The translations under genes were made by a program, and so were the position numbers. From positions 2,914,001 to 2,978,000 of the forward strand of contig NZ_CP027869.1 in assembly GCF_005490985.1 (NCBI RefSeq): a stretch of DNA of 64,000 bases, written 5' to 3'. The notes beneath the pieces were generated by a model. The model was given only the letters and a program-made list of their open reading frames with translations. It made no database searches and was not told where the DNA came from. Below, one piece after another: positions 1 to 7,190 of this stretch (positions are counted from its first letter, which is position 1; each line of letters opens with the position of its first letter). Source of the stretch: Curtobacterium sp. SGAir0471 (lineage in GTDB: Bacteria; Actinomycetota; Actinomycetes; Actinomycetales; Microbacteriaceae).

Positions 1-18
1 TGCGCTGGGCGGCACCGG

Positions 19-1197
19 TCAGGCGTCCTTGGGCAGCTTGCGGACCTTCGACCGACGGCGGCGGCGGTCCGGGATCATCGAGCGCATCTCCTCGAGCTTG
101 CCGAAGCAGAGCAGGCGGTCGCTGGCCTGCAGTTCGACACCGCTGCGGGGGTTCGGGATCACCGAGGCCCCGCGGTGCAGGGTCAGGACCGTGATGTCCC
201 GGTCCCACAGCCCGGACTCCTTGATCGTCTTGCCCACCAGGTCGGCGTTCGTGTGCACGAGGAGCTCGGCCACGCCGTAGCCGGTCGAGACACTGAGGCG
301 CTGGCGGACGTCGATCTCCGGGAACGCGACCTGGTTGCCGATGAAGTCGATGATCGCGCCGGCGACGTCGAGACCGGTCGCGCGTTCGATGCCCTCGAGG
401 CCCGGGGACGAGTTGACCTCCATCACGAGCGGCCCGTCGTTGCCCTCGAGCATGTCGACGCCCGCGACGCGGAGGCCCATGATCTGCGCCGAGCGCACCG
501 CCGCCTCCTCGTACTCCGGGCTGAGGGTGACCTTCTCCACCGTGCCGCCGCGGTGCACGTTCGACCGGAACTCGTCGCCCGACGCGCTGCGCCGCATCGC
601 GGCCACCACCCGGTCCCCCACGACGAGTGCGCGGATGTCGCGGCCCCGGCTCTCCGAGATGAACGCCTGGATGAGCACGTTCTGCTTCGTGGAGTGCAGG
701 GTCTCGACGATCGACTCGGCGACCTTCGCCTCGGGCGCCAGGATCACGCCGATGCCCTGCGTCCCCTCGAGGAGCTTGATGACGACCGGCGCCCCGCCGA
801 CGCTGTCGATCGCACCGCGGACGTCCGCGCGGCTGTTCACGAAGGTGGTCGCCGGCATGCCGATGTGGTGCCGGGACAGGATCTGGTTCGCCCGGAGCTT
901 GTCGCGGGAGTTCGTGATCCCCGTGGCCGTGTTCGGCGTGTAGACGTCCATCTGCTCGAACTGCCGGACCACGGCGGTGCCGTAGTAGGTGATCGAGTTG
1001 CCGATGCGCGGGAGCACGGCGTCGTAGTCGCTGAGCAGTTTGCCGCGGTACAGCAGGTCGGGCTCCTCGCCGGACAGGTCGATGGCGAAGCGCAGCGTGT
1101 TCAGCACCTTGACCTCGTGTCCGCGGTCGACCGCTGCGGCACGCAGACGCTGCGTCGAGTACGCGTGCGGGGCGCGCGACAGGATGGCGAGTTTCAT
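19..1197 (-). CDS. rimK: RimK-family glutamate ligase with C-terminal RCK_C domain
   Basis: Predicted cytoplasmic ATP-grasp ligase that adds glutamates to the C-terminus of ribosomal protein S6. Residues 1-285 form a RimK-type core: nucleotide-binding stretch PVVIKLLEGTQGIGV at 137-151 and metal-binding end VMEVNSSPGLEG at 258-269. Residues about 306-374 (from GVAELLVHTNADL to ASDRLLCFGKLEEM) read as an RCK_C/TrkA-C ligand-binding domain, followed by a basic tail RRRRRSKVRK. E. coli RimK is about 300 aa and lacks this domain. The ATG has GGAG eight bases upstream. The divergent rimB-like gene starts 68 bases away, which supports a shared role in S6 modification. S6 as substrate is inferred from the family; the ligand of the RCK_C part is unknown. 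Confidence 0.88.
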   Translation of the reverse strand: MKLAILSRAPHAYSTQRLRAAAVDRGHEVKVLNTLRFAIDLSGEEPDLLYRGKLLSDYDAVLPRIGNSITYYGTAVVRQFEQMDVYTPNTATGITNSRDKLRANQILSRHHIGMPATTFVNSRADVRGAIDSVGGAPVVIKLLEGTQGIGVILAPEAKVAESIVETLHSTKQNVLIQAFISESRGRDIRALVVGDRVVAAMRRSASGDEFRSNVHRGGTVEKVTLSPEYEEAAVRSAQIMGLRVAGVDMLEGNDGPLVMEVNSSPGLEGIERATGLDVAGAIIDFIGNQVAFPEIDVRQRLSVSTGYGVAELLVHTNADLVGKTIKESGLWDRDITVLTLHRGASVIPNPRSGVELQASDRLLCFGKLEEMRSMIPDRRRRRSKVRKLPKDA

Positions 1198-1253
1198 CGG
1201 GGTTGCTCCACGGGGTCGAGACGTCGACGGCGACGCTCAATCAAAGCATGCGA

Positions 1254-1259
1254 CAGGAT
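1254..1259 (+). promoter_or_regulatory. Putative -10 box of leaderless rimB-like gene
   Basis: CAGGAT followed by exactly six bases and then ATG. The same CAGGAT-N6-start layout occurs before the genes at 29339 and 56866, so it is read as a degenerate YANNNT -10 of leaderless transcripts. The embedded AGGA could instead act as a weak ribosome binding site. Confidence 0.45.
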
Positions 1260-1265
1260 GGGCAC

Positions 1266-1727
1266 ATGGCCCGGAACCCGACGATCGCAGGATGGCGTGA
1301 GTGGGCTGCCCTGCCCGGGCTGGACCTGCCCTGGATCAAGGTGAAGCTCGACACCGGGGCGCGGAGCTCGGCACTGCACGCGTTCGACCTCGAGGAGCTC
1401 CCCGGCGACCGGGTGCGCTTCTCGGTGCACCCGTGGCAGGACACCGACGCCGACGCCGTCACGCACGAGTGCGACGTGCACGACCGGCGGATCGTCCGGA
1501 GCTCGACGGGGCACACGCAGGAGCGCATCGTCGTGCTGACGCCGATCACGCTCGCGGGCCGCACGATCGATGCCGAGGTCACGCTGAGCAACCGCGACCA
1601 GATGGGCTTCCGGATGCTCGTCGGCCGCGAGGCGCTGCGCCAGGGGTTCCTGGTCGACCCCGCCCGGTCGTTCATGGCGGGGCGGGCACCGAAGGAGATC
1701 CGGCGGCGCAACCGCGGTCGCGCCTGA
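1266..1727 (+). CDS. RimB-like retropepsin (ATP-dependent zinc protease family)
   Basis: A 153-residue protein of the family named ATP-dependent zinc protease (PF05618), now regarded as retropepsin-like aspartic peptidases. The opening IAGWREWAALPGLDLP is typical, and D29-T30-G31 in KLDTGARSSALHA is the catalytic motif of retropepsins. In Pseudomonas the homologue RimB trims glutamate tails that RimK adds to ribosomal protein S6; divergence from rimK here fits that pairing. I chose ATG 1266, not an earlier in-frame ATG at 1203, because conserved sequence begins there and CAGGAT lies six bases upstream. It probably acts as the eraser to the RimK writer. No rimA-like gene is seen beside them. 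Confidence 0.8.
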   Translation: MARNPTIAGWREWAALPGLDLPWIKVKLDTGARSSALHAFDLEELPGDRVRFSVHPWQDTDADAVTHECDVHDRRIVRSSTGHTQERIVVLTPITLAGRTIDAEVTLSNRDQMGFRMLVGREALRQGFLVDPARSFMAGRAPKEIRRRNRGRA

Positions 1728-1790
1728 GGCGCGGTGCGGCGCGGCGCTCGCGCTTGCACCGAGGGGCGGCGCGCTGTGCTCCCGCACAAC

Positions 1791-1836
1791 GGGAGGCACG
1801 CCGCGCCACGTCGTTCCGTGGTGCGGCGTGCTTCCC
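1791..1836. terminator. Long imperfect hairpin downstream of rimB-like gene
   Basis: GGGAGGCACGCCGCGCCACG (1791-1810) pairs with CGTGGTGCGGCGTGCTTCCC (1817-1836) around a six-base loop, with two mismatched pairs. There is no T-tract. It lies just upstream of a member of the dispersed palindrome family, so two hairpins follow the gene. Confidence 0.5.
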
Positions 1837-1874
1837 GTCGTGTGCGCCTCCCAGCATGCGTCCCGCACGAAGGC

Positions 1875-1917
1875 GGACGGGAGGCGCGGGGCGGGCTGGA
1901 TCCGCGCCTCCCGTCCC
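1875..1917. repeat. Dispersed palindromic repeat, copy 1
   Basis: Left arm GGACGGGAGGCGCGG and right arm CCGCGCCTCCCGTCC enclose a GC-rich loop. It follows the rimB-like gene and precedes the hydrolase gene in the same direction. Arms match the other family members listed in this annotation. Confidence 0.85.
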
Positions 1918-2004
1918 ACGAAGGGCCGTACTCCACAGGCTTCGTCTCGCTCTTACTGAAATGCTACGTTTCACACCTTGCCGGTCCGGTCATGGGGGTG
2001 GAAC

Positions 2005-3828
2005 GTGGGGTTCGAGTTCGACGACGCCGCAGCTGCGCGGCTCGCAGCGTGCGCTGCGCACGCGGCGTTGGCGCTGCGCGGGAGTGCATGGCCGCGACGG
2101 AGCGCTGCCGAAGCAGCGCTGCGGGACTTCGACGGCGGGTACGCGCGCCTGTTCGAGACGGCCAGGACCGTCGAGTCCGAGGACCGGGTACGCCTCGCAC
2201 GCGCGCTCGACGACCTCGCCGACCAGGTGCGGATCGCCTTGCACCAAGCCTCGCGGGAGCGCCGGCGCCGGTCGGAGCTCGCGGCCTGGCAGCGACGAGC
2301 GGCCGACCGCCAGCACGCGCTGGTCGGCGTGGGCGCCGTGTGGGAGCCCGTGCTCGACGCGAGCGCAGCGGTCTTCGATCCGGAGCCCGCCGATCCCCCG
2401 ATCAGACCGGCGCCCGTCACCGCGACCTTCCGCGCTCGACACCGACGACGGACCGGAGCGCAGTCGACCGGGCGCAGCAGTGCCGATCCGGACCGGTTGC
2501 GACAGTTCGCCGCCGCGGCCCAGGCGCAGGACGGCGCGACGGAGCAGGACCTCGTCCGCGTCCGGAACGCGTGGGCGGGGTTCCGGGACCGGTGCGGGTG
2601 GGTCCCCGTCGAGGCACCCCCGCTGCCCGGCGGCTTCGGCGAGTACCTCGACGAGAACGCCGAGGACGCCCGGTGGGCGGCGCGGGTCGCCGACGCGTTC
2701 GAGGCTGCCGGCGGAGGGTCGGTCGCCGACGTCGCGCTCGACGTCGCCGGAGCGTCGACCCTGTCCCCGGCTGTACAGCGGCTGCTGGACCCGTCCCTGA
2801 CCCCGGCGCAGGTCGCGGCGGCGTGGAAGGAGCTCGGGCTCACCGCGGAGGACATCGCGGCGCTCCCGCTGCGCACACAGGTGCAGGTGGCGAACCTCGA
2901 CGGGGTGCCTGCCGTCGCTCGTGACGTGTCCTCGCGGCGGGTGCTCGCCGTGGCGATTCGAGACCCGGAACGGATGTACCGACTCTTCGGCCTGATCTCC
3001 ACGTACGGCGCGGTGAGCATCGAGGAGTTCACCGCGCAGGTCCGCGCGCTCGCTCAAGGCCTCCAGCGAGCTGACCGGATCGCGGCCGAACTACGCGCTC
3101 CGTCGGACGCAGTGGCACAGCTCGTCGGTTTCGGCGTCGCGAACGGCGCCCCCGTCGCCGCGGTCGTGCTGGGCAACCTCGACACCGCCGAGAACGTCAC
3201 GGTGAGCGTCCCCGGAGCGACGACGACCCTCGGCAGTACGCTTCAGAAGGTTCGCGCTGCGTCGGGACTCCTCGGCTCCGCTGCAGACATCGACGGCGCG
3301 ACGTCCTACGCGGTCGTGTCCTGGTTCGGCTACCGCGCACCTGCTCTGCCCGAGGTCCCGGCGCAGGGACGAGCTGCCGCCGGTGGGGCCGAACTGGCGT
3401 CCTTCCTCGACGGCATCCACGAGAGCCGAGGGGGCGCGCCGCGTCGACTCACGGTGCTCGGCCACTCGTACGGCTCGACGACCGCAGCCGAAGCACTGGT
3501 TCAGACCCGACACCGCGTCGACACCTTCGTCACCTACGGATCGGTGGGTATCACGGATGCGACCGAGCCGGAACACCTCAACGTCGACCGCGTGTACGCA
3601 ACGGAAGGGCAGGCGGACCACACCGCCATCACCGGCAGGATCGGCCGGACCGATCCACGCGACCTGCCGGACGTCGAGGTCTTCAGCTCCGAAGCGGCGG
3701 GCGGCCTCGCGGCCGTGACAGGCCACGACATGTACCCCGAGACCGCCGGCCAGGTCGGTTACCTGACCCCCGGTTCAACTGCTCAGGACACCATCTCGCA
3801 GATCATCGCAACGGGAGGGCGAGGATGA
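2005..3828 (+). CDS. DUF1023-type alpha/beta hydrolase
   Basis: A 607-residue protein with an N-terminal alanine/arginine-rich, probably helical half (about 1-330) and a C-terminal alpha/beta-hydrolase domain of the DUF1023 (Abhydrolase_8) type. The nucleophile elbow GHSYGS places the catalytic serine at residue 488; TAEGQADHTA near 540 and a late GHDMYP histidine may complete the triad. No signal peptide is evident. I prefer GTG 2005, preceded by GGGGGTGG, to the upstream TTG 1978. Its stop overlaps the next ATG as ATGA, so the two are translationally coupled. DUF1023 proteins often occur with WXG100-type secretion modules, but no secretion gene is visible. Substrate unknown. Confidence 0.75.
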   Translation: MGFEFDDAAAARLAACAAHAALALRGSAWPRRSAAEAALRDFDGGYARLFETARTVESEDRVRLARALDDLADQVRIALHQASRERRRRSELAAWQRRAADRQHALVGVGAVWEPVLDASAAVFDPEPADPPIRPAPVTATFRARHRRRTGAQSTGRSSADPDRLRQFAAAAQAQDGATEQDLVRVRNAWAGFRDRCGWVPVEAPPLPGGFGEYLDENAEDARWAARVADAFEAAGGGSVADVALDVAGASTLSPAVQRLLDPSLTPAQVAAAWKELGLTAEDIAALPLRTQVQVANLDGVPAVARDVSSRRVLAVAIRDPERMYRLFGLISTYGAVSIEEFTAQVRALAQGLQRADRIAAELRAPSDAVAQLVGFGVANGAPVAAVVLGNLDTAENVTVSVPGATTTLGSTLQKVRAASGLLGSAADIDGATSYAVVSWFGYRAPALPEVPAQGRAAAGGAELASFLDGIHESRGGAPRRLTVLGHSYGSTTAAEALVQTRHRVDTFVTYGSVGITDATEPEHLNVDRVYATEGQADHTAITGRIGRTDPRDLPDVEVFSSEAAGGLAAVTGHDMYPETAGQVGYLTPGSTAQDTISQIIATGGRG

Positions 3829-4499
3829 AGACCATGCGATCGATCAGCGTCCTCATGGCAATCGCCGTCTGCACTTGGCTCCTGTCCGGGTGCACGGCAG
3901 GAGGAGACCGCATGCCCGTCGACGCCGCAGGGACAACGCAGGAGGACGTCGCACGGATGTCGCTCCACGAGGAGTTCGACCGGTACCACGAGCGCTACGA
4001 GCGGATGCAGCAGGTGCTCGCTGCCGCGCAACGCCAGGTGCACGACGGCGAGTGGCGATGGACCATGGGCGACCGCGTCCCCGGCATCGGCGGTGACGGC
4101 GTTGCCCCGTTGGTCGGTTCGACCACCGAGAACAGCTACGACCTGCGCACATCACGCGTCTGGTCCTCCCCCGACGCTGGCAACGACCGTCGTGAACTCC
4201 GACCGATGATCGACTACTTCGAGGACCAGGGCTGGCCCTGGCGAGAGCGCACGCTCGGGAAGAACCACGATGTGTGGGCGGTCACCGACGACGGCTGGCA
4301 CGTGCGGTACCTCATCGTCGACAACGGCCACCACGCGCTCACCGTGTACAGCGGACTCTTCTGGACCAACGACGGACTCGAGCTCACCGAGGCCGTCGGC
4401 GGCCGCAACGACGGGGAGTACCCCGAGGAGTCCCTCCCCGGCGAGTACCCGCCGTTCCCGGAGTGGAGCGACCCGATCATCCGACCACCGAAGACCTGA
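3825..4499 (+). CDS. Uncharacterised lipoprotein coupled to the hydrolase
   Basis: A 224-residue predicted lipoprotein: basic start MKTMR, hydrophobic stretch, and lipobox L-S-G-C with the lipidated cysteine at residue 23. The mature part is acidic and rich in Trp/Tyr, with no cysteines after the lipobox and a proline-rich C-terminus (EYPPFPEWSDPIIRPP). I recognise no domain. ATG 3825 overlaps the stop of the hydrolase gene by four bases, so the two are made together. The pairing suggests an outer-surface partner, chaperone or immunity protein for the hydrolase; this is inference from arrangement only. Confidence 0.7.
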   Translation: MKTMRSISVLMAIAVCTWLLSGCTAGGDRMPVDAAGTTQEDVARMSLHEEFDRYHERYERMQQVLAAAQRQVHDGEWRWTMGDRVPGIGGDGVAPLVGSTTENSYDLRTSRVWSSPDAGNDRRELRPMIDYFEDQGWPWRERTLGKNHDVWAVTDDGWHVRYLIVDNGHHALTVYSGLFWTNDGLELTEAVGGRNDGEYPEESLPGEYPPFPEWSDPIIRPPKT

Positions 4500-4623
4500 G
4501 TGCGCGTCACGCCCCGCTCCGCGGATGACGCTCCGTGACGACGGCCGTTCCCCTCCCGAGGACACCTGCCTACGCTCCACGCACCGGCCCGCTCGCCGGT
4601 GACCCGGACCCGAGGAGACCGAC

Positions 4624-5295
4624 GTGACCGACCAGACCATCGCCCGCCAGGTGGACGACTTCAACCAGGGCTTCACCGCCCAGATCGGCCCGGAACTGTC
4701 CGCGGTCTTCGACGGTGAGCAGGCCGACCTGCGCGCCTCGGGCGTGCCCGACGGTGTCGTCGGTGTCGGTGAGACCGCCCCGGACGCGCGCCTGGTCACC
4801 CCGGCGGGCGAGGAGACCTCGCTCGCGGCGGTCCGCGGCTCCGCCCCGACCGTCGTCGTCTTCTACCGCGGCGCCTGGTGCCCCTACTGCAACATCACCC
4901 TGCGCACGTACCAGCAGGAACTCCTGCCCGCCCTGCAGGAGCGCGGCGTGCAGCTCGTCGCCGTGTCCCCGCAGACGCCGGAGGCCGCCGAGCAGTCGAT
5001 CGCGAACGGCGAGCTCGCCTTCCCCGTGCTCACCGACCCGGAGAACGTGCTCGCCGGACGCTTCGGCATCGTCACCGAGCCGAGCGCCGCTGCGCGGGCG
5101 GCGCACACGCAGCTCGGCTTCGACGTCGCCGACAGCAACGCCGACGACACCGCCGCCATCCCGTTCCCGTCGGTCTTCGTGATCGACGCGGACGGCGTGG
5201 TCCGCTTCGCCGACGTGCACGTCGACTACACGACCCGCACCGAGGTCGCGGACGTGCTGACCGCGGTCGACGACCTGGTGGTCCCCGCGCACTGA
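4624..5295 (+). CDS. Peroxiredoxin-like thiol peroxidase (AhpC/TSA fold)
   Basis: A 223-residue peroxiredoxin-like protein that probably reduces peroxides with a thiol co-substrate. Within the thioredoxin-fold part the motif FYRGAWCPYC gives C86 and C89, a CxxC arrangement typical of the AhpC/TSA-like AER peroxiredoxin subgroup. FPSVFVIDADGVVRFADVH near 180-200 is the conserved C-terminal strand. An extra N-terminal helical segment of about 45 residues precedes the fold, as in close actinobacterial relatives. The start is GTG, with GAGGAG eight bases upstream. TACGCT at 4571-4576 is a candidate -10. The gene is convergent with tetR across a palindromic repeat. Confidence 0.82.
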   Translation: MTDQTIARQVDDFNQGFTAQIGPELSAVFDGEQADLRASGVPDGVVGVGETAPDARLVTPAGEETSLAAVRGSAPTVVVFYRGAWCPYCNITLRTYQQELLPALQERGVQLVAVSPQTPEAAEQSIANGELAFPVLTDPENVLAGRFGIVTEPSAAARAAHTQLGFDVADSNADDTAAIPFPSVFVIDADGVVRFADVHVDYTTRTEVADVLTAVDDLVVPAH

Positions 5296-5322
5296 GCGGC
5301 CGGCTCGCAGTCGTCACGGACC

Positions 5323-5380
5323 GGACGGGAGGCGCGGCGCAGGTGACGGACGTCCGTCACCCGCACCGTGCCTCCCGTCC
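5323..5380. repeat. Dispersed palindromic repeat, copy 2 (long variant)
   Basis: Outer arms are GGACGGGAGGCGCGG and CACCGTGCCTCCCGTCC. The centre (5343-5362) holds a second, perfect palindrome with half-site GGTGACGGAC, so this copy is longer than its relatives. It lies between convergent peroxiredoxin and tetR genes. Confidence 0.8.
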
Positions 5381-5420
5381 GCATCGTGGGCCGGCCGGCA
5401 GGGCAGTCCTGGCCCGACCG

Positions 5421-5975
5421 TCAGGGCAGGAGTGCGGTCGCGACCGCCCGGGCGGTCGTCGCGTCCGCAGCTGGGTCGCGCAGGCGCATCGCCAGCGACC
5501 CGGAGACGACGAGCAGCAGCTGTTCGGCGAACGCGGGGGCACGGTCCCCGACGAGCGGACGCGCGGTCTCCGTCAGACGCCGGCGCAGGGTGTCGGTCTC
5601 GCGGTCGAGGACGGCGCGCAGGTCCTCCGGGGCGTCGACGTACTCGGCAGCGGTGCCGAGGAACGCGCACCAGCGGGAGCCCGCCGGGGTGGTCCGGTAG
5701 TCGTCGAGGGCGTCGAACACGGCGAGCGCCCGGCCGCGGTCGTCCGTCGCCCGCTCGAGCGCCCGGTCCCACGTCGCGACCCAGTCCTCGTGGCGTCGGT
5801 CGAGTGCCGCGGCGACGAGGGCCTCCTTGCTCGGGTACCCGCGGTAGAGCGTCGCCGACGACACCCCCGCGCGCTCAAGCACGGCGTCGATCGGCGTCGC
5901 CGCGATGCCCCGTGTGAAGAAGAGCTCCTCGGCAGCGTCGAGCACCCGCTGCTCGGTCCCTGGACGCATTGCCAT
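5421..5975 (-). CDS. TetR-family repressor of the adjacent MFS exporter
   Basis: A 184-residue TetR-type regulator. Residues about 8-54 form the helix-turn-helix: EQRVLDAAEELFFTRGI, then AVLERAGVSSATLYRGYPSKEALV. The C-terminal part has the WCAFLGTAAEYV helix typical of the group of TetR proteins that control exporters. It is divergent from the MFS gene; only 23 bases separate the two start codons. A TAGGCT -10 (5987 to 5982 on this strand) lies six bases before ATG, indicating leaderless mRNA. The same bases form part of the exporter's -10. Palindrome AAACGATCGTTT at 6002-6013 is the likely operator, so the protein probably represses both genes. The inducer is unknown. Confidence 0.87.
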   Translation of the reverse strand: MAMRPGTEQRVLDAAEELFFTRGIAATPIDAVLERAGVSSATLYRGYPSKEALVAAALDRRHEDWVATWDRALERATDDRGRALAVFDALDDYRTTPAGSRWCAFLGTAAEYVDAPEDLRAVLDRETDTLRRRLTETARPLVGDRAPAFAEQLLLVVSGSLAMRLRDPAADATTARAVATALLP

Positions 5976-5981
5976 GCCGCC

Positions 5982-5991
5982 AGCCTAGGGT
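5982..5991. promoter_or_regulatory. Shared palindromic -10 of tetR and MFS gene
   Basis: AGCCTAGGGT reads TAGGCT toward tetR (six bases before its ATG) and TAGGGT toward the MFS gene (seven bases before its GTG). The two -10 boxes share the central TA, so this is a bidirectional promoter with two leaderless transcripts and mutually exclusive polymerase occupancy. Confidence 0.6.
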
Positions 5992-5998
5992 CGCAGAA

Positions 5999-7180
5999 GT
6001 GAAACGATCGTTTTCGTTACGGACTCGCATCCTGGTGCTCGGCGGGCTCGGACTCGTCGCCGCGACCTACGGGCTGGTGCGCCTGGCGTACGGGCTCTTC
6101 CTGCCGGACGTGCAGCGCGACCTCGGCTTCGGGGCGGACGTCGGCGGTGCGGTGTCCTCGGCCGCTTCCGTCCTGTACTGCGTCGGCGCCGTCGCGGGGT
6201 TCCTCCTCGCGGGCCGGGCCGCCCGGTGGCTCGTCGTCGGCGCGGCGCTCACGGCGGGCGTGGGCGCGATCGTGATGGCCGCGAGCACGACGACCCCGGT
6301 GTTCGGGACGTCCGCCGTCGTGGCGTCCACCGGGGCAGGGCTGGCGTCGCCGGCGATGGTGCAGCTGGTCGCCGGCCGTGTCGACGGCGCGGTGCGTGAC
6401 CGGGCACAGGCGGTCGTGAACTCCGGCACGGGGCCGGGGCTCGTCGCCGCCGGGGTGCTCGCGCTCGTGCTCCTGCCGGACTGGCGCACCGCGTGGGCCG
6501 TCGCCGGGATCGCGACGCTGCTGGTGGGGGCCGTGGTGTTCCTCGCGGCGGGGACGACCGAGCGCGCGGTCACGTCCGGGCCTGCTCCGCAAGCCGTGCT
6601 GCCCGACCGCTCGTGGTTCGGTGCGCAGGTCGCGCCGGTCGTGGTCGCCCTGCTCTTCGGCGCCGGCTCGGCGGTGGTCTGGACGTACGGTCGCTCGGTG
6701 CTCGTCGGCGCGGGCGTGCCGAGTGCACTGACCGTCGTCGCGTGGGTCGTGCTCGGTGTCGGCGGGGCCTCGGTGGCGGTGACGGCCCGGTGGACGAGCG
6801 GGGTGCCCGCCGCTCGGACGTGGTCGCTGACGACGACGCTCGCGGCCGTCGCGGTCCTCGCGCTCGGGCTGCTGCCCCACCTCGTCGTGGCCGCCCTGGT
6901 GGCGTGTGCGGTGTTCGGGTGGGCCTACACCGCGGCGACCGGCGCACTCATCACGTGGACGACCGAGACCGACCAGCAGCACGCGGCCGCGGGCACCGCG
7001 CTGCTCTTCGTGGTGCTCGTCGCCGGGCAGGCGCTCGGGGCGGCGGCCGCCGGTGCGCTGGTCGAGCCGGCGGGCACGGAGGCGACGTTCCTGATTGCAG
7101 CGGCCGTGGTGGCGATCGCCGCCGCTGTCCCGCTCCTGGTCGCCCGCCGGGGCCTGCGGTCGGCGGTGCCCACCCGGTAG
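5999..7180 (+). CDS. MFS transporter controlled by divergent TetR
   Basis: A 393-residue, 12-helix Major Facilitator protein, probably a small-molecule exporter or a CynX/NimT-type transporter. Helix 1 begins at ILVLGGLGLVAATYGLVRLA, and the family-typical RLAYGLFLPDVQRDLGF loop follows. I chose GTG 5999 because TAGGGT sits seven bases upstream, giving a leaderless transcript. An earlier start at 5969 would overlap tetR. Palindrome AAACGATCGTTT covers codons 2-6, so repressor binding would block initiation. Substrate cannot be told from sequence. The two-component system follows eleven bases downstream but has its own -10. Confidence 0.8.
   Translation: MKRSFSLRTRILVLGGLGLVAATYGLVRLAYGLFLPDVQRDLGFGADVGGAVSSAASVLYCVGAVAGFLLAGRAARWLVVGAALTAGVGAIVMAASTTTPVFGTSAVVASTGAGLASPAMVQLVAGRVDGAVRDRAQAVVNSGTGPGLVAAGVLALVLLPDWRTAWAVAGIATLLVGAVVFLAAGTTERAVTSGPAPQAVLPDRSWFGAQVAPVVVALLFGAGSAVVWTYGRSVLVGAGVPSALTVVAWVVLGVGGASVAVTARWTSGVPAARTWSLTTTLAAVAVLALGLLPHLVVAALVACAVFGWAYTAATGALITWTTETDQQHAAAGTALLFVVLVAGQALGAAAAGALVEPAGTEATFLIAAAVVAIAAAVPLLVARRGLRSAVPTR
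6002..6013. promoter_or_regulatory. TetR operator candidate
   Basis: Perfect 12-bp palindrome AAACGATCGTTT, lying just downstream of the shared tetR/MFS -10 and inside the first codons of the MFS gene. Its form matches typical actinobacterial TetR half-sites. Confidence 0.6.
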
Positions 7181-7183
7181 CGT
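7178..7183 (+). promoter_or_regulatory. -10 box of leaderless histidine kinase gene
   Basis: TAGCGT followed by seven bases and ATG 7191. It overlaps the stop codon of the MFS gene (TAG at 7178-7180), so the two-component operon has its own promoter despite an 11-base gap. Confidence 0.5.
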
Positions 7184-7190
7184 TGCCCGC

